From CAVSNH01 sp963729275 (GTDB taxonomy: Bacteria; Actinomycetota; Acidimicrobiia; Acidimicrobiales; RAAP-2): a DNA stretch of 64,000 nt. The DNA lies in assembly GCA_963729275.1 (NCBI GenBank), contig CAVSNH010000003.1, forward strand, positions 1 through 64,000, read 5' to 3'. The position numbers were made by a program, and so were the translations under genes. The notes under the pieces were generated by a model that was not told the origin of the DNA, did no database searches, and worked only from the letters and a program-made list of their open reading frames with translations. Positions 26,152 to 34,219 of the stretch are shown in pieces. The stretch's first letter is position 1, and each line of letters opens with the position of its first letter.

Positions 26152-27129
26152 ATGAACGCGGTCCTCACCGCGGACGGCTCGAGTGGCCCTGCGACCCGCG
26201 AGCAGGTTGCCGAGCGCCTCCGGTCCCAGCAGTTCTTCTGGCTCGACCTGGCCGAGGTGGACGACGAGGTCAAGTCCATGCTGGGCGACAGCTTCGGCAT
26301 CCACCCGTTGGCCTACACCAACGCCTGCGAATTCCACCAGCGTCCGAAGGTCGAGGACTACGACGACTACACCTACATGGTGGCCTACGGGGCGGCGGAC
26401 ACCGAAGGGGGGGCGACCGTCGTTGAGGTCCACTTCATGTTCGCCGCTCACTACGTGGTCAGCATCCACCACGGTCCGTGCCCGGCTCTCGACGGGGTGC
26501 GGGAACGTCTGGCTCAGCATCACGCTACCGAGGTCCAGTCCCCCCAGATCGTGCTCGTCTACTTGATGATCGATCAGCTGGTGGACACGTTCTTTCCGGT
26601 GCTCGAGAAGTTCGACAACGCCATCGACGATCTCGAGGACGCCATCCTGGAGCGCCCGACCGAAGCCCAGCTCGGCACGTTGTTCGACATGAAGCGCTCA
26701 CTCATCGCCATTCGCCGGGTGGTGACCCCGCAACGCGACATGTTTGCCGGGGTGTCGGCCGGCATCATCGAGATCCCGGGCGTCAGCGGCCAGGGCGAGC
26801 GCTACATGCGCGAGCTCTACGACCACCTCATTCGCATCAGCGACTTGGTCGACTCGTACCGAGACCTCCTGAGCGGCGTGATGGACACCCACCTGTCGAC
26901 CGTCTCCAACCGTCTCAACCAGGTCATGAAGCAGCTCACCATCATCGCCACCATCTTCCTGCCCTTGTCCTTCCTGACCGGCTTCTTCGGCCAGAACTTC
27001 GCCGTCCTGGTTCGGGACATTCAAAGCGGGGCCGCCTTTTGGGGGCTCGGGATCGGGCTCGAGGTGCTGGCGGTGATCGTCCTCATCTATCTGTTCAAGA
27101 CGCGCGGCTGGCTGGGGCAGGCGGAGTGA
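26152..27129 (+). CDS. corA: CorA-type divalent cation transporter, GQN instead of GMN
   Basis: 325 residues, normal for the family: a large soluble N-terminal domain, a long helix (IDQLVDTFFPVLEKFDNAID onward) and two C-terminal membrane helices (TIIATIFLPLSFLTGFFG and GLGIGLEVLAVIVLIYLF). The loop signature, normally YGMNF after the first helix, reads FFGQNF (about residue 280). GMN variants exist in the wider CorA/ZntB superfamily and affect selectivity, so Mg2+ as substrate is likely but not certain. CAGACT at 26140-26145 gives only a weak promoter match. The 3' end overlaps by 35 nt the convergent GS-repeat ORF. Confidence 0.92.
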   Translation: MNAVLTADGSSGPATREQVAERLRSQQFFWLDLAEVDDEVKSMLGDSFGIHPLAYTNACEFHQRPKVEDYDDYTYMVAYGAADTEGGATVVEVHFMFAAHYVVSIHHGPCPALDGVRERLAQHHATEVQSPQIVLVYLMIDQLVDTFFPVLEKFDNAIDDLEDAILERPTEAQLGTLFDMKRSLIAIRRVVTPQRDMFAGVSAGIIEIPGVSGQGERYMRELYDHLIRISDLVDSYRDLLSGVMDTHLSTVSNRLNQVMKQLTIIATIFLPLSFLTGFFGQNFAVLVRDIQSGAAFWGLGIGLEVLAVIVLIYLFKTRGWLGQAE

Positions 27130-27448
27130 GCCAGCGCCGGGCCACCGACCGAGGCCGGACGGCCGGTCGACGCCATCGGGCCGAGAGCACGGAGCCGATC
27201 GAGCGAAAGCACCAGAGCGAGCCGACGCTGAGGAACGAGGCGACCGAGCCAGCCGACAGCGCGGACCCCAGGGACCCGACGGAAAGCACGGACCCGACCG
27301 ATCCGAGCGACAGGATGGATCCGACCGATCCGACCGAAAGGATCGAGCCCACCGATCCCAGCGACAGGATGGATCCGACCGAGCCCACCGACCACCGCGA
27401 GCCGGCGGTCAAAGCTGCTTCCAGTGCCGCCAGGGGAACCGCGGTCAT
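27095..27448 (-). CDS. GS-repeat protein (GSVGSILSxGS), putative
   Basis: 117 residues on the minus strand. The central 65 residues are a regular repeat, GSVGSILSLGSVGSILSVGS and variants, with Gly-Ser every five residues and a hydrophobic residue between, as in extended beta-solenoid or coil-like repeats. ATG 27448 overlaps the stop of the upstream lipoprotein gene (ATGA), which argues for coupled translation. Against it: the C-terminal 35 residues are Arg/Pro-rich and overlap the CorA gene end, and the opposite strand reads as an equally regular acidic repeat (DPTDPSDRMDPTDPTE). I prefer the minus strand because of the coupling and because similar GSxGSxLSxGS repeats are, to my recollection, known in actinobacterial proteins. 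Confidence 0.45.
   Translation of the reverse strand: MTAVPLAALEAALTAGSRWSVGSVGSILSLGSVGSILSVGSVGSILSLGSVGSVLSVGSLGSALSAGSVASFLSVGSLWCFRSIGSVLSARWRRPAVRPRSVARRWLTPPAPASRAS
27195..27395. repeat. degenerate 15-bp tandem repeat (GACCGATCC-type)
   Basis: Imperfect tandem units built on GACCCGACCGATCC and AGCGACAGGATGGAT. AGCGACAGGATGGAT occurs at 27303-27317 and again at 27361-27375, a 58-bp offset. The unit length is a multiple of three on average, so both strands read as amino-acid repeats. Confidence 0.6.
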
Positions 27449-27996
27449 GCCACCGAGGCGGTGTGGACGGCGTTGCCAGCCGGGTCGAGGACGTACCAGA
27501 GCCCACCGGCGTTGGTGAGCGCCTGACCGGTGGCCTTCCCGGGGGCGCGGTCAGGTGGCCAGAGGTAGAGCGGCCATCCGTTGTAGGTGATCTGCCTCGG
27601 CCCGTCAGTGCGGGGGACGGAGCTGAGCAGGCCGGCCTGGATCCCGGGCCCGGCGACCGGCCGTGAAACCCCCGAGGGCAGGACGAGGGGCGGCCACTGG
27701 ACGGCGCAGATGCCGTAGCAGCGGGAAGGTGAGCCTTGTCGATCCGTCGAGTAGAGGTAGAGGGTGAGGCCTTGGCCGTCGACCAGCACGGCACCCAGCC
27801 CCGCGATCTGGCCCACCTTGACCTCATATTCGGGGCCGTGCTCGAGGTGCGGCGGGGTGGTGACGTAGGGGCTGGTGATGGAAGTGCCCGAGCGCGTGCA
27901 CCCGGCCACCCCGAGAAGGACGAGGACGGAGACAGCGGCGACGGCGGCGCGTCCGCCCCGGCCATGCTGTGGGGCGGGATCCCGATGGCGTCTCAC
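27445..27996 (-). CDS. lipoprotein with secreted repeats of the Lipoprotein_15 type
   Basis: 183 residues. The N-terminus VRRHRDPAPQHGRGGRAAVA leads into a hydrophobic core and the lipobox GVAGC at about residue 34, so it is an anchored lipoprotein. The mature part matches the PF03640-type repeat: VLVDGQGLTLYLYSTDRQG with SRCYGICAVQWPPL, and ITYNGWPLYLWPPDRAPGKA with TNAGGLWYVLDPAG. The family binds unknown ligands, and some members occur next to redox proteins. GTG 27996 overlaps the stop of the upstream DUF2889 gene (GTGA). Its own stop overlaps the ATG of the GS-repeat ORF, so the three to four minus-strand genes form one tightly packed operon. Confidence 0.85.
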   Translation of the reverse strand: MRRHRDPAPQHGRGGRAAVAAVSVLVLLGVAGCTRSGTSITSPYVTTPPHLEHGPEYEVKVGQIAGLGAVLVDGQGLTLYLYSTDRQGSPSRCYGICAVQWPPLVLPSGVSRPVAGPGIQAGLLSSVPRTDGPRQITYNGWPLYLWPPDRAPGKATGQALTNAGGLWYVLDPAGNAVHTASVA

Positions 27997-28610
27997 CCGG
28001 GGGCCACCGTCGGGTCTGCCTCGCCCGCGCCGGCCAGGATGTCCTCGAGCGGGGGAGCGGGGTAGGGCCCGCGGCCCGGTCGCCAGCCGGCGGCCAACTT
28101 CTGTTCGGCAACCCCGTCTTCGGCCCAGACATGGCAGGAGTTGCGGGCCCAGGGGACGTTCGAGGTGTCGGTCAAGAGGTCGGCGGCTCGGCCCTCCCGG
28201 AGCTCCCGGGCTCGTCGCGAGGTCACGGTCTGGACGACCACGGGTCCGATAGCGCGGGCCAGCTGATCCAGATGCGTGCAACCGTTGGGGCCGGACACGA
28301 GTGACTGCACGGCGCGGGTGAACCCGCGGGTCACGCTCAGGCCGGCCAATCCGGCGAAGGCGGCGACGATCCCCGGACACTCGGCGTGGGGAAAGGTGTG
28401 CATGACGGCCGTGCACTCCGAGATGACCATGTCCGACCGGCGTACCCGAACCCGCAGCTCCATGTCGTGAACCTCGGTGGCGCCGTCGGCGGCCCAGGGG
28501 CGACTGTCCCGCAGGCGCCCGATGACGAGCAGCTCCTCACCCATGTCGAAGGCCTCGAAGTCGATGGCCCGCCGGTGGAGGGGGATCGCGTCGGGACCGA
28601 TCGCCGTCAT
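27993..28610 (-). CDS. DUF2889-domain protein
   Basis: 205 residues beginning MTAIGPDAIPLHRRAIDFEA. The order of features agrees with DUF2889: an N-terminal beta part with MELRVRVRRSDMVISECTAV, then GLSVTRGFTRAVQSLVSGPNGCTHLDQLARAIGPV, where a Cys/His pair (GCTHL) is conserved. Function of the family is unknown; it is often found near degradation genes for lignin- or steroid-like compounds. ATG 28610 overlaps the stop of the monooxygenase-like gene (ATGA), giving an operon. Confidence 0.85.
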   Translation of the reverse strand: MTAIGPDAIPLHRRAIDFEAFDMGEELLVIGRLRDSRPWAADGATEVHDMELRVRVRRSDMVISECTAVMHTFPHAECPGIVAAFAGLAGLSVTRGFTRAVQSLVSGPNGCTHLDQLARAIGPVVVQTVTSRRARELREGRAADLLTDTSNVPWARNSCHVWAEDGVAEQKLAAGWRPGRGPYPAPPLEDILAGAGEADPTVAPG

Positions 28611-28939
28611 TTCGGTTTGGGAAGGTCGACGACGCGGTACGACCAGAGCTCACTGTGCCGTCCGACCGGCTGCGGATCGGCCTCGCCCGAAGTCCGATTG
28701 CCGTCGCCGCGGTGACCGTGGGCGAAAGCCGGCGACGAGACCCAGGCGTTGAAGGAATCGTCGTCCCGCCAACGCGTGACGACCAGCCAGGTGTCACGTC
28801 CGTCGTCGGGCTGCAGCAACTCGAATCCCTCGAAGCCGTCCACGTCGTCGACGACGCCGGCCCGGTGGGCGAAGCGGTGCGCCAGCTCGTCGCCGGCACC
28901 CTCGCGGACAGTGATGGCGTTGATCTTTACGACGCTCAC
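28607..28939 (-). CDS. antibiotic-biosynthesis-monooxygenase-like protein (ABM fold)
   Basis: 110 residues with a dimeric alpha+beta barrel signature: VVKINAITVREGAGDELAHR, GFEGFELLQPDDG, TWLVVTRWRDDDSFNAWVSS and AFAHGH. This matches the ABM family, which includes the heme-degrading IsdG/MhuD proteins. MhuD has Asn and Trp residues in the pocket; here FNAW supplies both types, but assigning heme degradation would be speculation. GTG 28939 starts the operon that continues with DUF2889 and the lipoprotein. A plus-strand promoter region for the MerR gene begins about 100 nt away, so the two operons are divergent. Confidence 0.87.
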   Translation of the reverse strand: MSVVKINAITVREGAGDELAHRFAHRAGVVDDVDGFEGFELLQPDDGRDTWLVVTRWRDDDSFNAWVSSPAFAHGHRGDGNRTSGEADPQPVGRHSELWSYRVVDLPKPK

Positions 28940-29048
28940 GGGCCGATCATTGCCGTCGGCGACAGGGGCGCCAAGTCGACCGCCGGCCCCCGGCCACGTC
29001 GGTCTCCGGGGCCAGAATCCGGCTCGTACGCAGGACTCGTCACAACCA

Positions 29049-29058
29049 CGTAATTACG
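29049..29058. promoter_or_regulatory. CGTAATTACG palindrome upstream of the MerR-type gene
   Basis: A perfect 10-bp palindrome in the divergent region, 10 nt upstream of TACGGT (29068-29073), a TANNNT -10 candidate for the regulator gene. MerR proteins bind dyads in the -35/-10 spacer of their own promoters, so this could be an autoregulatory site. Confidence 0.45.
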
Positions 29059-29137
29059 GTCGTGTGATACGGTGTTTCCGAGGCTGACCGTGAGGCTCCG
29101 GTCGACGGTGAAGCTGTGGGAGAGGTGGAGGATCGAC

Positions 29138-29656
29138 ATGGTCGAGCGGGTGGGGGCAGCAGCGCATCCGGTGGAGGAGGGATTCCGCGGGCCGCAGGTC
29201 TGCGCCCTAGTGGGGATCACCTACCGGCAGCTCGACTACTGGGCCCGCACCGGATTGTTGCGGCCGTCGATCACCGACGCCACTGGCAGCGGCAGTCAGC
29301 GGCGCTACTCGTACGGCGACGTCCTCGAGCTCAAGGTGATCAAGCGCCTGCTCGACGCCGGTCTCAAACTCCAGCAGGCCCGCCGAGCCGTCGAATGCCT
29401 ACGCGGTGACCTCGGCGGCGATGTCGCCTCCGCACAACTCGTGTTGGTGGGGAGCCGGTCGGTGCTCGCCCACTCCGACGGCGAGCTGGTCGATCTTCTT
29501 GCCGGGGCCCAAGGCGTGTTCAACATCCTCCCGCTGTCGGGTGTGGTCTCCGAGTTGGATGCGGCCATCGTCGAGTTCGGCCAGGTGCCCAGCCGCACCT
29601 CGGTGGCCGAGGCAGACTCCTCGATGCTGGCCGGCGGCGGGGTCGCCGGCGGTTGA
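29138..29656 (+). CDS. MerR-family regulator, Rv1830 (ResR/McdR)-like
   Basis: 172 residues. GFRGPQVCALVGITYRQLDY with WARTGLLRPS and GSGSQRRYSYGDVLELKVIK is the winged-helix MerR domain, strongly similar to what I remember of mycobacterial Rv1830, which shares GFRGPQVC, ITYRQLDYWART, GSGSQRxYS and the C-terminal DLLxGGQGVFxI block. Rv1830 is linked to growth and cell-division control and drug-recovery phenotypes. Start ATG 29138 with GGAGG upstream. The stop overlaps the TTG/GTG region of the nuclease-like gene, and the glycine cleavage genes follow, an arrangement echoing the mycobacterial Rv1826-Rv1832 neighbourhood (gcvH, garA, Rv1828, Rv1830, gcvB). Confidence 0.88.
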   Translation: MVERVGAAAHPVEEGFRGPQVCALVGITYRQLDYWARTGLLRPSITDATGSGSQRRYSYGDVLELKVIKRLLDAGLKLQQARRAVECLRGDLGGDVASAQLVLVGSRSVLAHSDGELVDLLAGAQGVFNILPLSGVVSELDAAIVEFGQVPSRTSVAEADSSMLAGGGVAGG

Positions 29657-30048
29657 GCGCCGTCGTGAACGCAGTCCGGGCCGACGTCAAAGCCGAGCCG
29701 ATCCGTTTCGCTCATGATTCGGAGCGGCGGTTCGCCCGCATCCTCGACTTCTACGGGGTCACCTGGCAGTACGAGCCCGTCGAGTTCGCGCTGGACTGGG
29801 ACGGCGACGGTCGCCCGATTGCCGCCTTCCGTCCTGACTTCTGGCTACCCGATCCCGGACTGTTCGTGGAGCTCACCACCCTCAATCAACGGTTGGTGAC
29901 GAAGAAGAACGGCAAGATCCGCCGCATGGGGCTCTTGTATCCGGACGTGCGCATCACGATCCTCTACCAGCGGGACACGCTGGCCCTCTTGGCCAAGTAC
30001 GGCCTGGCCGGGACGGGTCGCCGACCTGACGTCGCCCGCACGGCCTGA
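29653..30048 (+). CDS. small PD-(D/E)xK nuclease-like protein
   Basis: 131 residues from TTG 29653 (GTG 29665 is an alternative). The pattern HDSERRFARILDFYGVTWQY, EPVEF, FRPDFWLPDPGLFVELTTLN and KKNGKIRRMGLLYPDVRI looks like a Vsr/PD-(D/E)xK fold: an early Glu, PD before a hydrophobic strand, E-L-T instead of the usual E-x-K, and lysines shortly after. Either catalysis uses a migrated Lys or the protein only binds nucleic acid. It overlaps the MerR gene stop and precedes gcvT by 27 nt. The function is not known to me; the constant position near gcv genes could reflect shared transcription only. Confidence 0.7.
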   Translation: MSAVVNAVRADVKAEPIRFAHDSERRFARILDFYGVTWQYEPVEFALDWDGDGRPIAAFRPDFWLPDPGLFVELTTLNQRLVTKKNGKIRRMGLLYPDVRITILYQRDTLALLAKYGLAGTGRRPDVARTA

Positions 30049-30062
30049 GCCAGCCTGGCCGG

Positions 30063-30068
30063 TAGTCT
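30063..30068 (+). promoter_or_regulatory. leaderless -10 box (TAGTCT) of gcvT
   Basis: TAGTCT ends 7 nt before GTG 30076, so gcvT-gcvPA-gcvPB may have its own promoter besides read-through from the MerR operon. Confidence 0.55.
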
Positions 30069-30075
30069 CTCGCAG

Positions 30076-31236
30076 GTGCCAGATCCCGCGACGGTCGTCG
30101 GTCAACACCCGACTGCCAGCGGGGTGCCGGCCCTCCGACACTCCGGCCTGATCGACGCCCACCGTCGGCTCGGGGCCAAGCTGACCGGCTTCGGGGGATG
30201 GGAGATGCCGCTCGCCTATCCGAGCGGCACGGTGGCTGAGCACCTGGCCTGCCGGCGGGACGCGGTGGTCTTCGACGTGAGCCACCTCGGCACCGTCCGC
30301 GTGGTCGGGCCGGCGGCCTTCGATCGGCTCCAGGAGACCCTGTCCAACGACCTGCGCAAGGTGCACGTCGGACGGGCCCAGTACACCCACCTGCTCGACG
30401 AGGCCGACGGCTCGGTGGTCGACGACATCATCGTCTGGTGGGTGGGTGACGAGACCTTCGACGTCATGCCCAACGCCTCTAACACCCACCGAGTGGTCGC
30501 TGCCGTGGGCGGGACCGACACCACCGCCGACCGGTGCGTGCTCGCCATCCAGGGCCCCCGGGCCCGTGCGCGCCTGGCCCAGTTTGCGCCCGAGGCGGCT
30601 GCCGTGCCCCGGTTCGGCGTGACTTCCTTCGTGTGGCGGACGACGATGTGCATGGCTGCCGGAACGGGCTACACGGGCGAGGACGGGGTCGAGTGTGTGG
30701 TCCCGGTGGACGTGGCCGGGGCGTTCTGGGACGCGGTGCTGGCCACCGGTGTGCAACCTGCCGGCCTCGGGGCCCGCGACACGCTGCGCCTCGAGGCCGC
30801 CCTGCCGCTCCACGGTCACGAGTTGGGCCCGGGCATCACTCCGCTACAGGCCGGGCTCGGATGGGTCGTGGGATGGGACAAGCCGTCCTTCCGCGGTCGC
30901 CAGGCATTGCTGGCCGAGCGCCAACGTGGCGTCAGCCGCCGGCTGGCCGGGCTGGCTACCGACGGCCGGCAGCCGCCGAGAGAGGGCGGCGTCGTCCTTC
31001 GGGACGGGCGCCGGGTGGGGTCGGTGACGAGCGGTAACTTCTCGCCGGTCCTCGGACACGGCATCGCCCTGGCCTTGCTGGATCCGGCGGTTACCGACAC
31101 CGGGACCGTCGTCGAGGTCGAGCAACGGGGGCGGCGTCTCGGCGCCTCGGTCACGGAGACGCCCTTCGTCCCGCCCGGGACGGCGTCACGCCCGAGGCAG
31201 CCAACGGCAACGACAGCGACGACGACAAAGGCATAG
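30076..31236 (+). CDS. gcvT: aminomethyltransferase, glycine cleavage T protein
   Basis: T protein of the glycine cleavage system: transfers the methylene group from the aminomethyl-lipoyl H protein to tetrahydrofolate, releasing ammonia. 386 residues. Signatures: AKLTGFGGWEMPLAY near the N-terminus, VVFDVSHLGTVRV, LSNDLRKVHVGRAQYTHLLD, GTGYTGEDGVE, LGARDTLRLEAALPLHGHEL and GSVTSGNFSPVLGHGIAL at the end, all standard GcvT motifs, with Asp of GARDTLR as the folate-binding residue. GTG start with a leaderless box. The gene for P protein subunit 1 follows after 7 nt. gcvH and lpd are not in the window. Confidence 0.95.
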   Translation: MPDPATVVGQHPTASGVPALRHSGLIDAHRRLGAKLTGFGGWEMPLAYPSGTVAEHLACRRDAVVFDVSHLGTVRVVGPAAFDRLQETLSNDLRKVHVGRAQYTHLLDEADGSVVDDIIVWWVGDETFDVMPNASNTHRVVAAVGGTDTTADRCVLAIQGPRARARLAQFAPEAAAVPRFGVTSFVWRTTMCMAAGTGYTGEDGVECVVPVDVAGAFWDAVLATGVQPAGLGARDTLRLEAALPLHGHELGPGITPLQAGLGWVVGWDKPSFRGRQALLAERQRGVSRRLAGLATDGRQPPREGGVVLRDGRRVGSVTSGNFSPVLGHGIALALLDPAVTDTGTVVEVEQRGRRLGASVTETPFVPPGTASRPRQPTATTATTTKA

Positions 31237-31243
31237 GCGGCTC

Positions 31244-32599
31244 GTGGGCGACTACATCCCTCATACCGAGGACGAGGTCGAGGCCATGCTGGCCTTCCTC
31301 GGCCTGTCCACTCTCGACGACCTGTTCGCGGTCATCCCTGAAGCGGTTCGCCTGCAGCAGTCGCTCGAGCTGGCCGATGGGGTGAGTGAGCCGGACGTGC
31401 TCGCCCACATGGAGGCGTTGGGCGAGCGCAACCGGGCCCGCATCGACCGTCTGATCTGCTTCGCCGGCGGGGGTGCCTACGACCACGAGATCCCCCCCGT
31501 GGTCCGGGCCTTGGCCGGCCGTTCCGAGTTCGTGACCTCCTATACGCCGTATCAGGCCGAGGTGGCCCAGGGCGTGTTGCAGGCCATCTTCGAGTACCAG
31601 ACGCTGGTGGCCCGATTGGCCGGGCTGCCGATCGCCAACGCCTCCCTCTACGACGGGGGCAGTGCCACGGTCGAGGCAGTGAACCTGGCGGCGGCGGCCA
31701 CCGGGCGCCCGACGGTGTGGGTGTCGGCCGGCATCCATCCCCATTGGCGCCAGATGCTGTCCACCTTCGCGGCGGGAACCGGTCATGTGGTGCGCACCGT
31801 CCCGCTCCGGGACGGCGTCACGGACTGGACCACGATGGACAGCAGTGGCTTGTCGGAGGACGCACCCGGTGCCCTGGTCGTCGGCTATCCCAATTATCTC
31901 GGCTGTATCGAGGACCTCGGTGCCGCACGTTCGCTCTGCGACAAAACGGGCGCCCTGCTGGTGGTGGCCACCGATCCGGTGGTGGCCGGCGTCTGTCGCT
32001 CGGTGGGGGAGTGGGGGGCTGACGTCATGGTCGGGGAGGGTCAGGTCTTCGGCACGCCACTTGGCTTCGGCGGCCCGTACCTCGGCCTGTTCGCCACCTC
32101 GTCGACCCACGTGCGCCGCCTGCCGGGCCGGCTGGTGGGGGAGACCCGGGACGTGGCCGGCCGACGGGCCTATGTGACCACCCTGCGCACCCGCGAGCAG
32201 GACATCCGCCGCGAGAAGGCGACGTCCAACGTGTGCACCAACCAGACGCTCATGGCCGTGACCGCCGCCATCCAGCTGGGCTGGCTGGGCACGGCCGGGC
32301 TGGCCGATGTGGCCCGGCGCTGTGCTGTGGCCACCCGCTACACCCGCCAGGCGCTGCTGGCGTTGCCGGGCGTCGAGGCGCTGGCTGACGCGCCGATCGT
32401 GCGCGAGTTCGCCGTCCGGCTGACCGTCGCCGCCCCGGTCGTCGTCGAGCGCATGGCCGAAGCCGGCTTCCTGGCCGGCATCGCCCTCGACGAGCAGTTC
32501 GCCCCGGAGGGCAACGGGCTCCTGGTGGCCGTGACCGAGCGGCGCACCCGTGAGGAGATCGACGCCTACGTCACGGCTATGGAAAAGGCGCTCACATGA
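31244..32599 (+). CDS. gcvPA: glycine decarboxylase P protein, subunit 1
   Basis: N-terminal half of the split glycine decarboxylase; it pairs with GcvPB to decarboxylate glycine and load the lipoyl arm of GcvH. 451 residues, the family's normal size. Visible: DYIPHTEDEVEAMLAFLG at the start, GGGAYDHEIPPVVRALAGRS, TSYTPYQAEVAQGVLQAIFE, NASLYDGGSATVEAVNLA, GEGQVFGTPLGFGGPYLGLF and REKATSNVCTNQTLMAV. It carries no PLP lysine, as expected. GTG 31244; the stop overlaps the ATG of gcvPB (ATGA), indicating coupled 1:1 synthesis. Confidence 0.95.
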   Translation: MGDYIPHTEDEVEAMLAFLGLSTLDDLFAVIPEAVRLQQSLELADGVSEPDVLAHMEALGERNRARIDRLICFAGGGAYDHEIPPVVRALAGRSEFVTSYTPYQAEVAQGVLQAIFEYQTLVARLAGLPIANASLYDGGSATVEAVNLAAAATGRPTVWVSAGIHPHWRQMLSTFAAGTGHVVRTVPLRDGVTDWTTMDSSGLSEDAPGALVVGYPNYLGCIEDLGAARSLCDKTGALLVVATDPVVAGVCRSVGEWGADVMVGEGQVFGTPLGFGGPYLGLFATSSTHVRRLPGRLVGETRDVAGRRAYVTTLRTREQDIRREKATSNVCTNQTLMAVTAAIQLGWLGTAGLADVARRCAVATRYTRQALLALPGVEALADAPIVREFAVRLTVAAPVVVERMAEAGFLAGIALDEQFAPEGNGLLVAVTERRTREEIDAYVTAMEKALT

Positions 32600-34116
32600 C
32601 GGCCGCCGCCGGGGGCCAGGCCAGCAGCGCCCCGCTGCTCGGCGGGGACGAGGAGCCCACGCTCTTCGAGCTCTCCCAGCCGGGACGTACCGCCCACTCC
32701 TTCCGAACGACCGGGATCCCCGAGGTGGACATCGACGACATAATCCCGGAGGCTCATCGGCGCCGGGAGCCGCTCGGCCTCGCCGAAGTGGCCGAACGCG
32801 ATCTCGTCGCCCATTTCACGAGGCTGTCGCACCGGCAGTACTCGGTCGACCTCGGCGCCTACCCACTCGGTTCCTGCACCATGAAGTACAACCCCAAGGT
32901 ATGCGACGCGGTGGCCGCCTTGCCGGGACTGGCCGGCGTGCATCCGGCCGCGCCGGCCACACTGGCCCAGGGATGGCTGGCCCTCCTGGTCGAGCTGGAG
33001 GAGGCCCTCTGCGCCATCACCGGGATGGCCGCCGCCACCCTCCAGCCGGCGGCCGGTGCCGCCGGGGAGCTCACCGGCCTTCTCCTCATGCGGGCCTGGC
33101 ACGACGCTCAGGGCTCGGCTCGGACGAAGGTGATCATCCCGGATTCGGCCCATGGCACCAACCCGGCTTCGGTAACCCTCGGCGGCTATGAAGCGGTCAC
33201 GGTGCCGAGCGACGACCGCGGCTGCGTGGACATGGAGGCGCTGCGAGCCGCGCTCGACGACGACGTGGCCGGCATCATGCTCACCAATCCGAACACCCTG
33301 GGGCTGTTCGAGGAGGACATCGCCGCCATCGCCGAGGCCGTCCACGGGGTCGGCGGGTTGCTCTACTACGACGGGGCCAACCTCAACGCCATCCTGGGCG
33401 TCGCCCGTCCTGGCGACATGGGCTTTGACATCGTCCACATGAACCTGCACAAGACGTTCGCCACCCCCCACGGCGGCGGCGGCCCGGGAGCGGGGCCGGT
33501 GGCCGTGTCGGAACGCCTGGCGCCGTTCCTTCCCGGCCCGCGGGCCGTTCGCACCGATGGCGTCGGCGGAGAGGCGGTCTACGACTGGCAGATGCCGAGC
33601 CGATCGATCGGCCGGGTGCATTCGTGGCATGGCAACGCCCTGGTATTGGCGCGGGCCCTGGCCTACATCCTGGTGCACGGCGGCAACGGGCTCCGGCGAG
33701 TAGCCGAAACGGCCGTGCTCAACGCCAACTGGATCCGACAGCGCCTGTCCGGTATCTACGACGTCCCCTTCGACCGGCCCTGCATGCACGAGGTGGTGCT
33801 GTCAGCCCGATCCCTGCGAGCCGCCCACGGCGTGAAGGCCACCGACGTGGCCAAGCGCCTTCTCGACGAGGGTTTCCACGCCCCGACGGTCTACTTCCCG
33901 CTGATCGTCGACGAAGCCCTCATGATCGAGCCGACCGAGACGGAGAGCCCCCAGACACTCGAGGCGTTGGCCGTCGCCCTCGAGCGCATCGCCGTCGAAG
34001 CCAGGGACGCCGACGGGGCGGCACACATGTCCGAACACCCGTTGCGCACACCCGTCGGACGGGTTGACGAGGCCCGGGCGGCACGCACACTCATCCCGAC
34101 GTTCGACGCCCGCTGA
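32596..34116 (+). CDS. gcvPB: glycine decarboxylase P protein, subunit 2 (PLP-bearing)
   Basis: C-terminal half of the split P protein, 506 residues. The PLP-binding lysine is Lys286 in MNLHKTFATPHGGGGPGAGP, the invariant motif. Others: YPLGSCTMKYNPKV, LQPAAGAAGELTGLLLMRAW, IPDSAHGTNPASVTLGGYEA and LFEEDIAAIAEAVHGVGGLL. The N-terminal 35 residues are a less conserved leader. Translation is coupled to gcvPA. The gene ends about 100 nt before the convergent class II aldolase gene. Confidence 0.95.
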   Translation: MTAAAGGQASSAPLLGGDEEPTLFELSQPGRTAHSFRTTGIPEVDIDDIIPEAHRRREPLGLAEVAERDLVAHFTRLSHRQYSVDLGAYPLGSCTMKYNPKVCDAVAALPGLAGVHPAAPATLAQGWLALLVELEEALCAITGMAAATLQPAAGAAGELTGLLLMRAWHDAQGSARTKVIIPDSAHGTNPASVTLGGYEAVTVPSDDRGCVDMEALRAALDDDVAGIMLTNPNTLGLFEEDIAAIAEAVHGVGGLLYYDGANLNAILGVARPGDMGFDIVHMNLHKTFATPHGGGGPGAGPVAVSERLAPFLPGPRAVRTDGVGGEAVYDWQMPSRSIGRVHSWHGNALVLARALAYILVHGGNGLRRVAETAVLNANWIRQRLSGIYDVPFDRPCMHEVVLSARSLRAAHGVKATDVAKRLLDEGFHAPTVYFPLIVDEALMIEPTETESPQTLEALAVALERIAVEARDADGAAHMSEHPLRTPVGRVDEARAARTLIPTFDAR

Positions 34117-34219
34117 GGGACTTCTTCGTCGGGCGCGAGGAGAGTGCGTCGCCGGCGCGCCAGCGATCAAGAGGGAGGTGGGGGAGAGGAGGGTCGGCGG
34201 CGGCCAGCGCCGAGGTCGC

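Noticed and set aside
27130..27520. Plus-strand Asp-Pro-Thr repeat frame after corA
   Set aside because: No start codon or ribosome site of its own was found; the minus-strand frame is coupled to the lipoprotein gene. Kept as an alternative only.
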